This document shows positions 26,944-35,110 of a stretch of DNA of 64,000 bases, in pieces (positions within the stretch are counted from its first letter, which is position 1; every line of letters begins with the position of its first letter). The position numbers and the translations under genes were made by a program. The notes below the pieces were generated by a model, which saw only the letters and a program-made list of their open reading frames with translations, searched no databases and was not told where the DNA came from. Origin of the DNA: Pedobacter roseus (lineage in GTDB: Bacteria; Bacteroidota; Bacteroidia; Sphingobacteriales; Sphingobacteriaceae); the NCBI RefSeq assembly GCF_014395225.1, contig NZ_CP060723.1, positions 3,782,001 to 3,846,000 of the forward strand. The letters run 5' to 3'.

Positions 26944-27242
26944 ATAAACATCTTGAAATTGTCTGGACTAAATCAGCCAAAAGCCAATTAAGAGAAATCT
27001 ATAAATACATTAGTCAAGAATCTGTCCAAAATGCAATAAAGGTTATAAATGATTTAACCCAAGCAGTAGAAAATATAGTTCAGTATCCTGAAAAACATAA
27101 GACTGATCAATATAAAAAAGATAATGACGGGACATATCGTGCTTTTGAAAAACATCATTTTCGGGTATCTTATCGAAACGAAAATCAGGTAATAAGAATA
27201 CTAAGGATTAGGCATACCAAAATGAATCCTAAAAAACATTGA
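26937..27242 (+). CDS. RelE/ParE-superfamily toxin
   Basis: The 101-residue basic protein has the RelE/ParE fold signature: IVWTKSAKSQLREIYKYISQES at the N-terminus (split here as WTKSAKSQL and IYKYIS), a middle NIVQYPEKHK helix-strand, and the C-terminal FRVSYRNENQVIRILRIRHTKMNP strand block, where the RILRIRHTKMNP stretch holds the usual basic residues. The only start in frame is the TTG at 26937, which overlaps the antitoxin stop, so translation is likely coupled. Whether it is a ribosome-dependent mRNA interferase or a gyrase inhibitor cannot be decided by eye. Confidence 0.82.
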   Translation: MVNKHLEIVWTKSAKSQLREIYKYISQESVQNAIKVINDLTQAVENIVQYPEKHKTDQYKKDNDGTYRAFEKHHFRVSYRNENQVIRILRIRHTKMNPKKH

Positions 27243-27267
27243 TTCCACTCTATTATTTTATAATCGC

Positions 27268-27368
27268 CCTCATTTGTAACCAGGTTGCCAGAGATTCATA
27301 TTTGCTATATCAGAAGATGAATTAAGCAATAAAATCGCTTTTCGCATTAATCCTCGTTACAAACGAGG
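27268..27368. repeat. REPIN-like element right of the toxin-antitoxin pair
   Basis: A 101-bp element bounded by CCTCATTTGTAACCAGG (27268-27284) and its inverse, CCTCGTTACAAACGAGG (27352-27368). The interior matches the element at 26552-26650. Two copies of a palindromic word in inverse orientation, separated by about 65 bp, is the structure of a REPIN. Confidence 0.65.
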
Positions 27369-27425
27369 ACTATATGTTCTTTCAAAAGATAAAAATTAAT
27401 TTCTTACAATTATCATCCCTATTTC

Positions 27426-27433
27426 TACCTTTG
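27426..27433 (+). promoter_or_regulatory. -7 promoter element of pabB
   Basis: TACCTTTG matches the consensus and ends only 7 bp before the TTG start of pabB, implying a leader of a few nucleotides at most. Confidence 0.6.
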
Positions 27434-27440
27434 CGGCAGC

Positions 27441-28697
27441 TTGAAAACCCCGCAAAACATATCCGATTTCAAACAAAAGGCATTACACTGGGCCAACCAG
27501 TTCGAAGTTTGCTGCTTCTTTGATTCAAATGAATATAAAGATGCCTATTCGGCATACGATTTTATCATTGCTGCAGAAGTAACGCATGAATTAAGATGTA
27601 ACACAGGAAGTGCTTTTGATGAATTAAAAAGCTTTTATGCTTTGCATAAACAATGGATTTTTGGCTTTTTCAGCTACGATTTAAAAAACGAAATAGAAGA
27701 TCTTCAATCTAATAATACTGACGGTTTAAACTTTCCGGATTTATACTTTTTTGTTCCAAAATATTTAATTGCATTTAAGGATGGGCAAGCTGAAGTATTG
27801 CTTGGTAAAAAATCAGTTTTAGAAGAAATTGAATTGTTTCAATTGCAAAAACAGGAACAATCGGAAACTTTACAAATTTCGCAAAGATTATCAAAAGATC
27901 AGTACATAGCTAAAGTAGAAGAGCTGAGAGATCATATTTTAAGGGGAGATATCTATGAAGTTAATTTCTGTCAGGAATTTTTTGCTGAAAATGCGGAGAT
28001 AAATCCTGTCCAAACTTTCGAACTGCTCAATACTGTTTCCCCTACCCCCTTTGCCGGATATTTTAAGATTTACGATCAATATATTCTATCTGCAACACCA
28101 GAAAGGTTTTTATGCAAACGTGGTGCAAAACTTATTTCTCAACCTATAAAAGGAACGGCAAAAAGAAGTTTCGATCCAACAGAAGATGAAGCTATAAAAT
28201 CGCAACTAAGGAACGATATTAAAGAGCAGGCAGAAAACGTCATGATTGTTGATTTAGTGCGCCATGACCTCACTAAATCAGCCGTTAAAGGCTCTGTTAA
28301 AGTAGACGAGCTATTTGGCATCTACAGCTTCCCACAAGTACACCAGATGATTTCTACCATTAGCTGCGAACTAAAACCGGAAATCCATTTTATCGACGCC
28401 ATTAAAAATGCTTTTCCAATGGGCTCCATGACTGGTGCACCAAAGGTTAAAGCCATGAAATTGATCGAAGCATACGAAGTGACCAAACGTGGTATTTATT
28501 CAGGTTCTTTTGGCTGCATCAGTCCTGATGGGGATTTCGATTTTAATGTCGTTATCCGCAGCATTTTATATAATGCCAAATCAAAATATTTATCTTTTCA
28601 GGTCGGAGGAGCGATTACTTACCAAAGCAATGCGGCTTCAGAATATGAAGAGTGTTTATTGAAAGCCAGTGCAATATTGAAGGTATTGGGAGATTAA
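27441..28697 (+). CDS. pabB: Aminodeoxychorismate synthase component I (PabB-like)
   Basis: A 418-residue chorismate-using enzyme of the PabB/TrpE family. The C-terminal two-thirds show RDHILRGDIYEVNFCQEF, LSATPERFL, SQPIKGTAKR (PIKGT, with the lysine typical of PabB in place of the TrpE alanine), MIVDLVRHDL, GSMTGAPKVKAM and GGAITYQS. PabB makes 4-amino-4-deoxychorismate for folate. The start is the TTG at 27441; no other start codon lies nearby in frame, and the promoter ends 7 bp upstream. A class IV aminotransferase that could act as PabC is encoded at 57482-58306. Confidence 0.87.
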   Translation: MKTPQNISDFKQKALHWANQFEVCCFFDSNEYKDAYSAYDFIIAAEVTHELRCNTGSAFDELKSFYALHKQWIFGFFSYDLKNEIEDLQSNNTDGLNFPDLYFFVPKYLIAFKDGQAEVLLGKKSVLEEIELFQLQKQEQSETLQISQRLSKDQYIAKVEELRDHILRGDIYEVNFCQEFFAENAEINPVQTFELLNTVSPTPFAGYFKIYDQYILSATPERFLCKRGAKLISQPIKGTAKRSFDPTEDEAIKSQLRNDIKEQAENVMIVDLVRHDLTKSAVKGSVKVDELFGIYSFPQVHQMISTISCELKPEIHFIDAIKNAFPMGSMTGAPKVKAMKLIEAYEVTKRGIYSGSFGCISPDGDFDFNVVIRSILYNAKSKYLSFQVGGAITYQSNAASEYEECLLKASAILKVLGD

Positions 28698-28812
28698 TAA
28701 GTTCATTAGTCATTGGTTCAATTGTCATTAGTTCACTGGTCATTGGTTCATTAGTTCATTTGCACTTAGCGATCCGTCATCTCGACTTAAACGTAGTGAA
28801 ATGGAGAAATCT
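28698..28812. repeat. Low-complexity word repeats plus a CGTCATCTCGA-family arm
   Basis: From 28700 to about 28765 the words TTCATTAGTCATTGG and GTTCA recur with slight changes. It then runs into CGTCATCTCGACTTAAACG...GGAGAAATCT (28775-28812), a single arm of the repeat whose palindromic form is at 50352-50436. Confidence 0.55.
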
Positions 28813-28825
28813 ACCATTCTAGTTG

Positions 28826-28885
28826 TAGCGTCTCGCTACGATTTAATCAACATCCTAAAAATAAAAAGATTTTAGCGAGACGCTA
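28826..28885. repeat. Perfect 13-bp inverted repeat
   Basis: TAGCGTCTCGCTA (28826-28838) and TAGCGAGACGCTA (28873-28885) are exact complements, 34 bp apart. The flanks repeat AACATCCTAAAAATAAAAA in nearly the same form at 28849 and 28909. Function unknown. Confidence 0.6.
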
Positions 28886-28926
28886 AGACCAGGACGAGTT
28901 ACTTAAATGAACATCCTTAAAATAAA

Positions 28927-28967
28927 AAAGGTGGAATTTTCTGCATCATGCAAAACCTTCCACCTTT
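28927..28967 (-). terminator. Intrinsic terminator after the M48 peptidase gene
   Basis: AAAGGTGGAA (28927-28936) and TTCCACCTTT (28958-28967) form a 10-bp stem; on the minus strand it is followed by a T-rich run. It could also stop transcription coming from pabB. Confidence 0.7.
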
Positions 28968-28986
28968 CTACCTCAAGCCTTCTACC

Positions 28987-29793
28987 TTATTTCTTATAAT
29001 ACTGTTGCGCTTCAGGTAAATATTTTTGAATCTGCGCAATACGTGTTGCATCACTTGGGTGGGTACTTAAAAATTCGGCTGGTTTTTGTGCTCCGGCAGA
29101 AGCAGCCGACATTCTGTTCCAGAAAGCAGTGGCACTTTGTGGGTTATATCCAGCCATGGCCATAAAAATCAAACCTAAACGGTCGGCTTCCAACTCCTGG
29201 TTACGGCTAAATTTCAACATCGCAACTGGTGTACCAACGCCATATAAGGTATTAAAAATAGATTGTGTTTTCGGGTTTTTAGATAAAGCAACGCCTGCTG
29301 CTGCACCAACACCCTGCGCAACCATTTCCTGCGACATACGCTCTGCAGAGTGACCTGCAATAGCGTGCGCAATCTCGTGGCCCATTACCGTTGCTAAACC
29401 AGCATCATCCTGCGTTACCGGCAAAATGCCTGTATAAACAACAATTTTACCACCAGGCATACACCAGGCATTTTTTTCATTATTCTGTACTACGTTAACT
29501 TCCCACTGATAATCAGCGATCAGATTACCGTAGTTATTGCTGTTCATATACGATTTTACTGCTGTAATTAACCTGCTTCCAATCGTTTTTACCTTCAGAG
29601 CCTGGGCATTCGAAGCAGGCAAAACGGTAGATTTATTTTCTGTTAAGAAAGTGCTATAAGCTTGAAATGCCATTGGCAAAACCTGATCGTTACTAACTAA
29701 ATCAAATCGACTACGACCTGTTAGAGGAACGGTAGAACATGAATTAAATAATAAAATACCAGCAACACTTGCTGTTAAAAATAACTTTTTCAT
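28987..29793 (-). CDS. M48-family metallopeptidase lipoprotein
   Basis: A 268-residue protein with a lipobox at LLFNSC (Cys about residue 19), so it should be anchored in the outer membrane on the periplasmic side. The zinc motif is VMGHEIAHAIAGH, with the third ligand in QELEADRLGLIFMAMAGY, the layout of periplasmic LoiP/BepA-like M48C peptidases involved in outer-membrane protein quality control. No TPR domain follows, so it is closer to LoiP than to BepA. It is a single gene with its own terminator. Confidence 0.88.
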   Translation of the reverse strand: MKKLFLTASVAGILLFNSCSTVPLTGRSRFDLVSNDQVLPMAFQAYSTFLTENKSTVLPASNAQALKVKTIGSRLITAVKSYMNSNNYGNLIADYQWEVNVVQNNEKNAWCMPGGKIVVYTGILPVTQDDAGLATVMGHEIAHAIAGHSAERMSQEMVAQGVGAAAGVALSKNPKTQSIFNTLYGVGTPVAMLKFSRNQELEADRLGLIFMAMAGYNPQSATAFWNRMSAASAGAQKPAEFLSTHPSDATRIAQIQKYLPEAQQYYKK

Positions 29794-29889
29794 AAATGCG
29801 ATTTTAAATGATTAGTAATACGTATAAGCAAAACCGAAGATTAAACAGTGAGCCTATAAATAAGTTTTAATGAAATGTGTTTTGTTTAA

Positions 29890-30537
29890 TTAATTAGTTT
29901 TCTTCCTAAACAAGTACACTTTGGATTCTTTGCCTTTCAGCAATCTTTCGAGGTTTTTTTGGTGGGTTACCAGAATTAAAATACAAACCACCATGCCATA
30001 AAGCACTTCGGATTTGATAGATACCTGAAACAAAAAGACTACGCTGAGCGGAAAAGTAAAACCTGCACAGATGGAGCTTAATGAAACATATTTGGTTAAT
30101 AACAATACCACCACGAAAACCAGAACACAAAGCATAGATGCTTCGAAGTTAACTGCCAAAATCATTCCAAAAAGCGTAGCCACTCCTTTTCCTCCTCTAA
30201 AACCCGCAAAAACGGGAAATAAATGCCCCATTACGGCGGTTACACCAAGGGCAAGCTGATAATTAACAAAAACAACTGAATTTTGTGGCCCGGTTACCGA
30301 CATGCCGATTAAATAGGCCAGGTTGGTTGCGGTATAACCCTTTGCAATATCGATGATCATAACGGCAATTCCGGCTTTTTTGCCCAATACCCTAAAAGTA
30401 TTGGTTGCGCCAGCGTTGCCACTTCCGTATTCCCTTACATCAACCCCATAAAAGGCCTGACCAAGCCATACAGCCGTTGGTATAGATCCGAAAAGGTAAG
30501 CAATTAATAGCGCGCTGAGAGAATAAACCGTAACCAT
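29890..30537 (-). CDS. plsY: Glycerol-3-phosphate acyltransferase PlsY
   Basis: The 215-residue integral membrane enzyme transfers acyl groups from acyl-phosphate to glycerol 3-phosphate, the first step of phospholipid synthesis. It has several membrane helices and the three conserved loops: FGSIPTAVWLG, GSGNAGATNTFRVLG, and VFAGFRGGKGVAT. It stands 49 bp upstream of no other same-strand gene except nadC behind it, so plsY may be cotranscribed with nadC. Confidence 0.93.
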   Translation of the reverse strand: MVTVYSLSALLIAYLFGSIPTAVWLGQAFYGVDVREYGSGNAGATNTFRVLGKKAGIAVMIIDIAKGYTATNLAYLIGMSVTGPQNSVVFVNYQLALGVTAVMGHLFPVFAGFRGGKGVATLFGMILAVNFEASMLCVLVFVVVLLLTKYVSLSSICAGFTFPLSVVFLFQVSIKSEVLYGMVVCILILVTHQKNLERLLKGKESKVYLFRKKTN

Positions 30538-30586
30538 AGCCTACAATGATACAAAAAATAAGCTTTTAATTTTATAGCAAATCACT

Positions 30587-31429
30587 TTAGTATGCTTTTA
30601 AACTCATATCCAGGCTTTTCACAGAATGTGTAAGCGCACCCATTGAGATAAAATCAACACCGCATGCAGCATATTCTGCAACATTCTCTTCGGTTATCCC
30701 TCCGGAAGCTTCTGTAATAAATTTACCATCGATTAATGCAACTGCAGCACTAAGGGTGTCGAAGTTAAAATTATCAAGCATAATACGGTCTACACCACCA
30801 ATGGCTAAAACCTGCTTCAGTTCTTCTAAATTTCGAACTTCAATTTCAATCTGCAGGTTTTTATTTTGATCGGCAAGATACTTTTGGGCAGCTGTAATTG
30901 CGTTTGAAATACCTCCGGCATAATCCACATGATTATCTTTAATCAGGATCATATCATATAAACCAATCCGGTGATTTACACCACCACCTATTCTTACAGC
31001 CCATTTTTCTAAATAACGAAGTCCGGGAGTAGTTTTACGGGTATCTAAAATTTTGGTTTTAGTTGATTTTAGCAGAGAAACAATGCGATGGGTTTTGGTG
31101 GCAATACCACTCATGCGTTGCATACAGTTTAAAACCAAACGCTCTGCAATTAAAATAGAATGGGTACTTCCGGCTACGGTTAAAGCGATATCGCCAACTT
31201 TTACGGCTGCGCCATCCTTCAATAATACTTCAACTTTCAGATCAGCATCAACTTCCTTAAAAATCTCAATCGCCAATTCAATTCCGGCCAAAATACCATC
31301 TTCTTTGATAATGAGCTTTGCTTTTCCCTGCGTACCGGAAGGAATGGTAGAAAGTGAGGTATGATCGCCATCACCAATATCTTCGGTAAGGGCATTTTTT
31401 ATGAATTGATGTATAAGTTTAGTATCCAA
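30587..31429 (-). CDS. nadC: Nicotinate-nucleotide pyrophosphorylase (quinolinate phosphoribosyltransferase)
   Basis: The enzyme converts quinolinate and PRPP to nicotinate mononucleotide in de novo NAD synthesis. Motifs include ALTEDIGDGDHTS, ERLVLNCMQRMSGIAT, ILDTRKTTPGLRYLEKWAV, GGGVNHRIGLYDMILIKDNH and EASGGITEENV. The longest frame begins with a TTG at 31450, but that codon lies in TATTTTTG (31448-31455, minus strand), a -7 promoter match. I therefore place the start at the TTG at 31429 (MDTKLIHQF, 280 residues), which fits the usual beginning of the family. Confidence 0.9.
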   Translation of the reverse strand: MDTKLIHQFIKNALTEDIGDGDHTSLSTIPSGTQGKAKLIIKEDGILAGIELAIEIFKEVDADLKVEVLLKDGAAVKVGDIALTVAGSTHSILIAERLVLNCMQRMSGIATKTHRIVSLLKSTKTKILDTRKTTPGLRYLEKWAVRIGGGVNHRIGLYDMILIKDNHVDYAGGISNAITAAQKYLADQNKNLQIEIEVRNLEELKQVLAIGGVDRIMLDNFNFDTLSAAVALIDGKFITEASGGITEENVAEYAACGVDFISMGALTHSVKSLDMSLKAY

Positions 31430-31447
31430 AATGTAGGCTTTATGCCG

Positions 31448-31455
31448 CAAAAATA
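31448..31455 (-). promoter_or_regulatory. -7 promoter element of nadC
   Basis: On the minus strand TATTTTTG matches TAnnTTTG. It contains the TTG at 31450 that a naive gene call would use as start. No distinct -33 element was found at the right distance. Confidence 0.5.
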
Positions 31456-31494
31456 AGAATTATTTGGCAAAACTCTGCTGATTTCAGATTTAGG

Positions 31495-31893
31495 CTAATC
31501 TTTAACAGGCTCAATTCTCAGTTCGGTGATCGAAAAGCTGGTATTGAATTTTTTCATCGTGATGGAAACCCTGAAAGTTTCTTTTGCGGTATTTAAGATA
31601 ATTACACCGAATCGATAATTTGGATTGGTATTAATTTTATGAAAAATACTTGTTTTAACCGGAGGATGTTTCACGAAAAAATCTCTCAAAATCTGTTCAC
31701 CCTGTGCTTTTGAGTAGACATCTTCTTCATCAACCATGATCAGTTCGATGGTAGAAGCAAAACTTTTGGCAATTTCTTTAGCGTTGCCCGCTTTAAAATA
31801 CGAGGATAAATCATCAATAATATCAGCCTGGAAGGCTTTACTACTATATAATGACGACAAACTAATAATGAATAAAAATAAGCTCCGGATCAT
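31495..31893 (-). CDS. DUF4783-domain secreted protein
   Basis: A 132-residue protein with a signal peptide (to about residue 21) and the DUF4783 domain, a small Bacteroidota family with an NTF2/SnoaL-like outline: IIDDLSSYFKAGNAKEIAKSFAS, IELIMVDEEDVYSKAQGEQILRDFF and a C-terminal beta sheet. Function is unknown. It lies 45 bp upstream of nadC on the same strand. Confidence 0.75.
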   Translation of the reverse strand: MIRSLFLFIISLSSLYSSKAFQADIIDDLSSYFKAGNAKEIAKSFASTIELIMVDEEDVYSKAQGEQILRDFFVKHPPVKTSIFHKINTNPNYRFGVIILNTAKETFRVSITMKKFNTSFSITELRIEPVKD

Positions 31894-31962
31894 TTCTGTA
31901 TTTTATACAGAACCCTATAGCTAAAATTATGCCATTAGCATATCAAAAAAAGGATTTCTTAA

Positions 31963-31992
31963 TTTGTATAAGCTTCAATAAACTTATATTTG
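31963..31992 (+). promoter_or_regulatory. Promoter of gpmI
   Basis: TTTG (31963-31966), 18 bp, then TATATTTG (31985-31992): both elements match the Bacteroidota consensus. The leader of about 70 nt holds a hairpin with 8-bp arms TAAAACAT (32010-32017) and ATGTTTTA (32031-32038). Confidence 0.7.
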
Positions 31993-32066
31993 CCATATAA
32001 ACAAAACACTAAAACATGTTATACATGAAAATGTTTTAACGTGGATCAATAAATTTTACAATAAAG

Positions 32067-33590
32067 ATGGTAAACGATAAAAAACTCGCGCTAATAATCC
32101 TTGATGGTTGGGGCTACGGAAAACAAGACAATTCTGATGCTGCTTATGCTGCCAACACTCCTTTTTTCGATTCGTTATTACAAAAATACCCAAATTCTAA
32201 GCTCGAAGCATCTGGTGAAGCCGTAGGTTTACCTGCCGGACAGATGGGCAACTCAGAAGTTGGGCACATGAATTTAGGTGCCGGCCGTGTAGTTTACCAG
32301 GAACTTGGAAGAATCAACAAATCGATCACCGATAGAGAATTACACCACAACCCTATTTTGCTAAGCGCATTCGATTATGCTAAACAAAACAACAAAGCGG
32401 TACACTTTATAGGCCTGGTATCAAACGGTGGTGTGCATGCCCATATCGAACACTTAAAAGCTTTATGTGATGCGGCCAATGAAGCAAACGTGCCAAATAC
32501 TTTTGTTCACGCGTTTTTAGATGGCCGTGATACCGATCCAAATTCGGGTTTAGGTTTTATTACCGATCTTCAAAACCACATTCAAAACACCAATGCCAAA
32601 TTGGCTACACTAGTTGGCCGTTATTATGCAATGGACCGCGATAACCGTTGGGAGCGTGTTAAACAGGCTTATGATGTAATGGTAAATGGAATTGGCGAAA
32701 AAACTCAGGATGCTTTAGCAGCCATTAAAAAATCGTATGCTGATGGGGTAACAGATGAGTTTTTAAAACCAATTGTTTTAACTCAGGATAACGGCGCTCC
32801 GGTTGCTACCATTCAAAACGACGATGTGGTGATCTGTTTCAATTTCCGTACCGATAGAGGCCGTGAGATTACGACAGCTTTAACCCAAAAAGATTTCCCT
32901 GAGCAGCAAATGCACAAATTGCCATTGTATTATGTTACCATGACAACTTACGACGAAAGTTTTGAAAAGGTAAACGTAATCTTCACCAAAGATGATTTAG
33001 TACAAACCATCGGCGAAGTGTTAGCTAACAACAATAAAAATCAAATCCGTATTGCCGAAACTGAAAAATACCCGCATGTAACTTTCTTTTTCTCTGGCGG
33101 AAGGGAAACAGAATTTGCTAACGAGAAACGCCTATTAATCCCTTCACCAAAAGTAGCTACATACGATCTTCAACCAGAAATGAGTGCTGCAGGCATTACA
33201 GAAGCCATTACCCAAGAAATGGAAACCGGATGGGCTGATTTTATCTGTTTAAACTTTGCCAATCCGGATATGGTAGGCCATACAGGTGTTTTTGAAGCCG
33301 TAATTAAAGCGGTTGAAACTGCTGATAAATGCGCTGAAGAAGTGGTAAAGAAAGGTTTAGAACACGGTTATTCATTTATTCTTTTGGCCGATCACGGAAA
33401 TTCTGAATTTATGGTAAACGGTGATGGTTCTGCCAATACCGCACATACCACCAACCTGGTTCCATGTATTTTAATCGATAATGATTATAAAACCATTGCT
33501 GATGGTAAATTAGGCGACATTGCCCCTACTGTTTTAAAAATATTAGGTGTTGCCATTCCAGCAGAAATGACAGGAAACGTTTTAGTATAA
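32067..33590 (+). CDS. gpmI: 2,3-bisphosphoglycerate-independent phosphoglycerate mutase
   Basis: The 507-residue glycolytic enzyme interconverts 3- and 2-phosphoglycerate using two manganese ions. The alkaline-phosphatase-like core shows LIILDGWGYG, MGNSEVGHMNLGAGR (with the catalytic serine), HAFLDGRDTDPNSG, NFRTDRGREITTAL, NPDMVGHTG and LLADHGNSE. Length is normal. It is the first gene of a two-gene unit; its stop overlaps the start of the next gene (TAATG). Confidence 0.95.
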   Translation: MVNDKKLALIILDGWGYGKQDNSDAAYAANTPFFDSLLQKYPNSKLEASGEAVGLPAGQMGNSEVGHMNLGAGRVVYQELGRINKSITDRELHHNPILLSAFDYAKQNNKAVHFIGLVSNGGVHAHIEHLKALCDAANEANVPNTFVHAFLDGRDTDPNSGLGFITDLQNHIQNTNAKLATLVGRYYAMDRDNRWERVKQAYDVMVNGIGEKTQDALAAIKKSYADGVTDEFLKPIVLTQDNGAPVATIQNDDVVICFNFRTDRGREITTALTQKDFPEQQMHKLPLYYVTMTTYDESFEKVNVIFTKDDLVQTIGEVLANNNKNQIRIAETEKYPHVTFFFSGGRETEFANEKRLLIPSPKVATYDLQPEMSAAGITEAITQEMETGWADFICLNFANPDMVGHTGVFEAVIKAVETADKCAEEVVKKGLEHGYSFILLADHGNSEFMVNGDGSANTAHTTNLVPCILIDNDYKTIADGKLGDIAPTVLKILGVAIPAEMTGNVLV

Positions 33591-34120
33591 TGACTAAAAA
33601 ACCTTATATCCTGGTATTTGCTTTGGCCTTATTTTCCTGTAATCAGCGAAAAGAAGCCGAAGCAAATACTGATTTGAAATATTTCGATATTAAAGGCTAT
33701 TTCGGAAAAGAAATTTCGCGTATGCAGCAGTTAAACCCTGATGTGGACAAAACCGTTAGCATTAATGGAGCTTCAGAAAACAAAAAGTCGAAAATTGCTG
33801 ACTGGAACAAAGAATTAGCCATTTTTGTGAATGCCGATATCAATAAAACTTCGTGGAAAGGAAGTTTTAAAACGGTTAAACAGAATGGAACTGATATTTA
33901 TACTTCTGACAGTAAGAAAATCCCGATCAAGAAAATTTCTGTAACACAGCATGGACAGCAAGTGGATAAAATAGAGATCATTCTCGATAATAAAAACATC
34001 CTTTACCAATCGCAGGATACTTTAACTTATTTTCCTGATAGTGTATATGCCATTAAAAAGAAACAGAAAATAAAGCTTTTAAACGAAAAGAAATATTCCA
34101 TTATTGGAAAGCTGAAATAA
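33590..34120 (+). CDS. Lipoprotein of unknown function
   Basis: A 176-residue protein with a lipobox at ALFSC (Cys about residue 17), followed by an acidic linker and a basic, beta-rich body. I recognise no domain. Its start codon overlaps the gpmI stop, so translation is coupled, although no functional link to glycolysis is apparent. The unit ends at a strong terminator at 34121-34156. Confidence 0.75.
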   Translation: MTKKPYILVFALALFSCNQRKEAEANTDLKYFDIKGYFGKEISRMQQLNPDVDKTVSINGASENKKSKIADWNKELAIFVNADINKTSWKGSFKTVKQNGTDIYTSDSKKIPIKKISVTQHGQQVDKIEIILDNKNILYQSQDTLTYFPDSVYAIKKKQKIKLLNEKKYSIIGKLK

Positions 34121-34156
34121 AAAAAGGGGAGCCGAATATATTCGGATCCCCTTTTT
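34121..34156. terminator. Strong bidirectional terminator between convergent genes
   Basis: AAAAAGGGGA / TCCCCTTTTT plus an inner CCGAATATATTCGG palindrome form a long stem, with A- and T-runs on either side. It serves the lipoprotein gene on the plus strand and the TPR gene on the minus strand. Confidence 0.85.
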
Positions 34157-34172
34157 CCATTTTGATTATTAG

Positions 34173-34793
34173 TTATTTTAAGCTTGTAATCTGTGCTTTA
34201 TCATAAGTAACCCAATCAATAATATCTTTTCTTAACGGTTGCAAAGTTAATACCTTTTGAAAATCGGCAATTGAATTATTGAACAATGCTACACAAGCTG
34301 CTTTTTCTTCTTTTTTCTTGGCTTTAAAAGATTTAAAAATCGCGAAATCCTTATAAGCTAAAGCACGGTTCTGAAACATCTGCGCATCTTCATCCCCATT
34401 AATCTCGATGGCTTTTGTAAAATCTTTGAGAGATGCCAGATAAAAGTTTTCGCGCATTGTGTTTAACGATTCTTTTGGATCGTTAGCAATTTTTAATCTT
34501 GCAATTCCACGGTAATAATAAGCCGAAACTTCGGTTGGTTTAACCGTTAATAAACGGCTGTAAGTGGCAATACATTTCTCATATTCGCGGTTCTGAAAAT
34601 ATGAATATCCAAGCATCTGTAAAACCTGTGCATTATCAGGCGTTTTAGCATCTGCTTTTTCCAGTTGCGCAGCGGCAGTTTTATAGTCCCCTTTCATCAT
34701 AGACTGCATACTTCTTTCATAATTGCTCTGTGCAAAACTAGCTGTTGATGAAAAAATAATGAGTCCTAAAATCGCCTTTTTAAAATAGTTCAT
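34173..34793 (-). CDS. Secreted tetratricopeptide-repeat protein
   Basis: A 206-residue protein with a signal peptide (cleavage after ASFAQ, residue 22) and about four TPR units (about 25-200), for example YKTAAAQLEKADAKTPDNAQVLQMLGY and YEKCIATYSRLLTVKPTEVSAYYYRG in shortened form. It probably acts as a periplasmic scaffold; no partner can be named. Single gene. Confidence 0.8.
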   Translation of the reverse strand: MNYFKKAILGLIIFSSTASFAQSNYERSMQSMMKGDYKTAAAQLEKADAKTPDNAQVLQMLGYSYFQNREYEKCIATYSRLLTVKPTEVSAYYYRGIARLKIANDPKESLNTMRENFYLASLKDFTKAIEINGDEDAQMFQNRALAYKDFAIFKSFKAKKKEEKAACVALFNNSIADFQKVLTLQPLRKDIIDWVTYDKAQITSLK

Positions 34794-35110
34794 GTATGAG
34801 TAATAAGTTTAACAAATCAAACGCCTATTAAAATTATAGGAGAATTTTTTTGCAATATAATTCTATTCTGATAATTTAAAAGTTTTTAATTTTTCTTTCA
34901 TTCAAAACCAAAGGCCTTAAACATTAGCTTTAACGTTAAAATATGCTTTATATGATATTGACGGAAATATTTATGTTACTCTGCCTTTTTAACATAAGAT
35001 TAATACTATTTTCACTTTGGCACAAGAGTTGAATTTATTAACTTAATACCAAAATTAAACAAAGTGAATACGATTAAACTGCCAGTTTGTCGTTAGCGGA
35101 AAATGTGATA
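34794..35110. other. Upstream region of lon
   Basis: This 317-bp AT-rich region lies between the divergent TPR and lon genes. It holds a sigma-54-like promoter (35017-35032). I see no other element. Confidence 0.5.
35017..35032 (+). promoter_or_regulatory. Sigma-54-like promoter upstream of lon
   Basis: TTGGCAC-N5-TTGA reproduces the -24/-12 consensus (TTGGCAC-N5-TTGC) with one change in the -12 box and correct GG to GA spacing of 10 bp. The predicted transcript start is about 35044, 67 nt before the lon ATG. No TAnnTTTG motif lies between. No activator site or activator gene was seen. Confidence 0.42.

Noticed and set aside
35087..35110. TTG as lon start, adding eight residues
   Set aside because: The ATG at 35111 is downstream, the added residues have no family character, and TTG starts are repeatedly false in this window.
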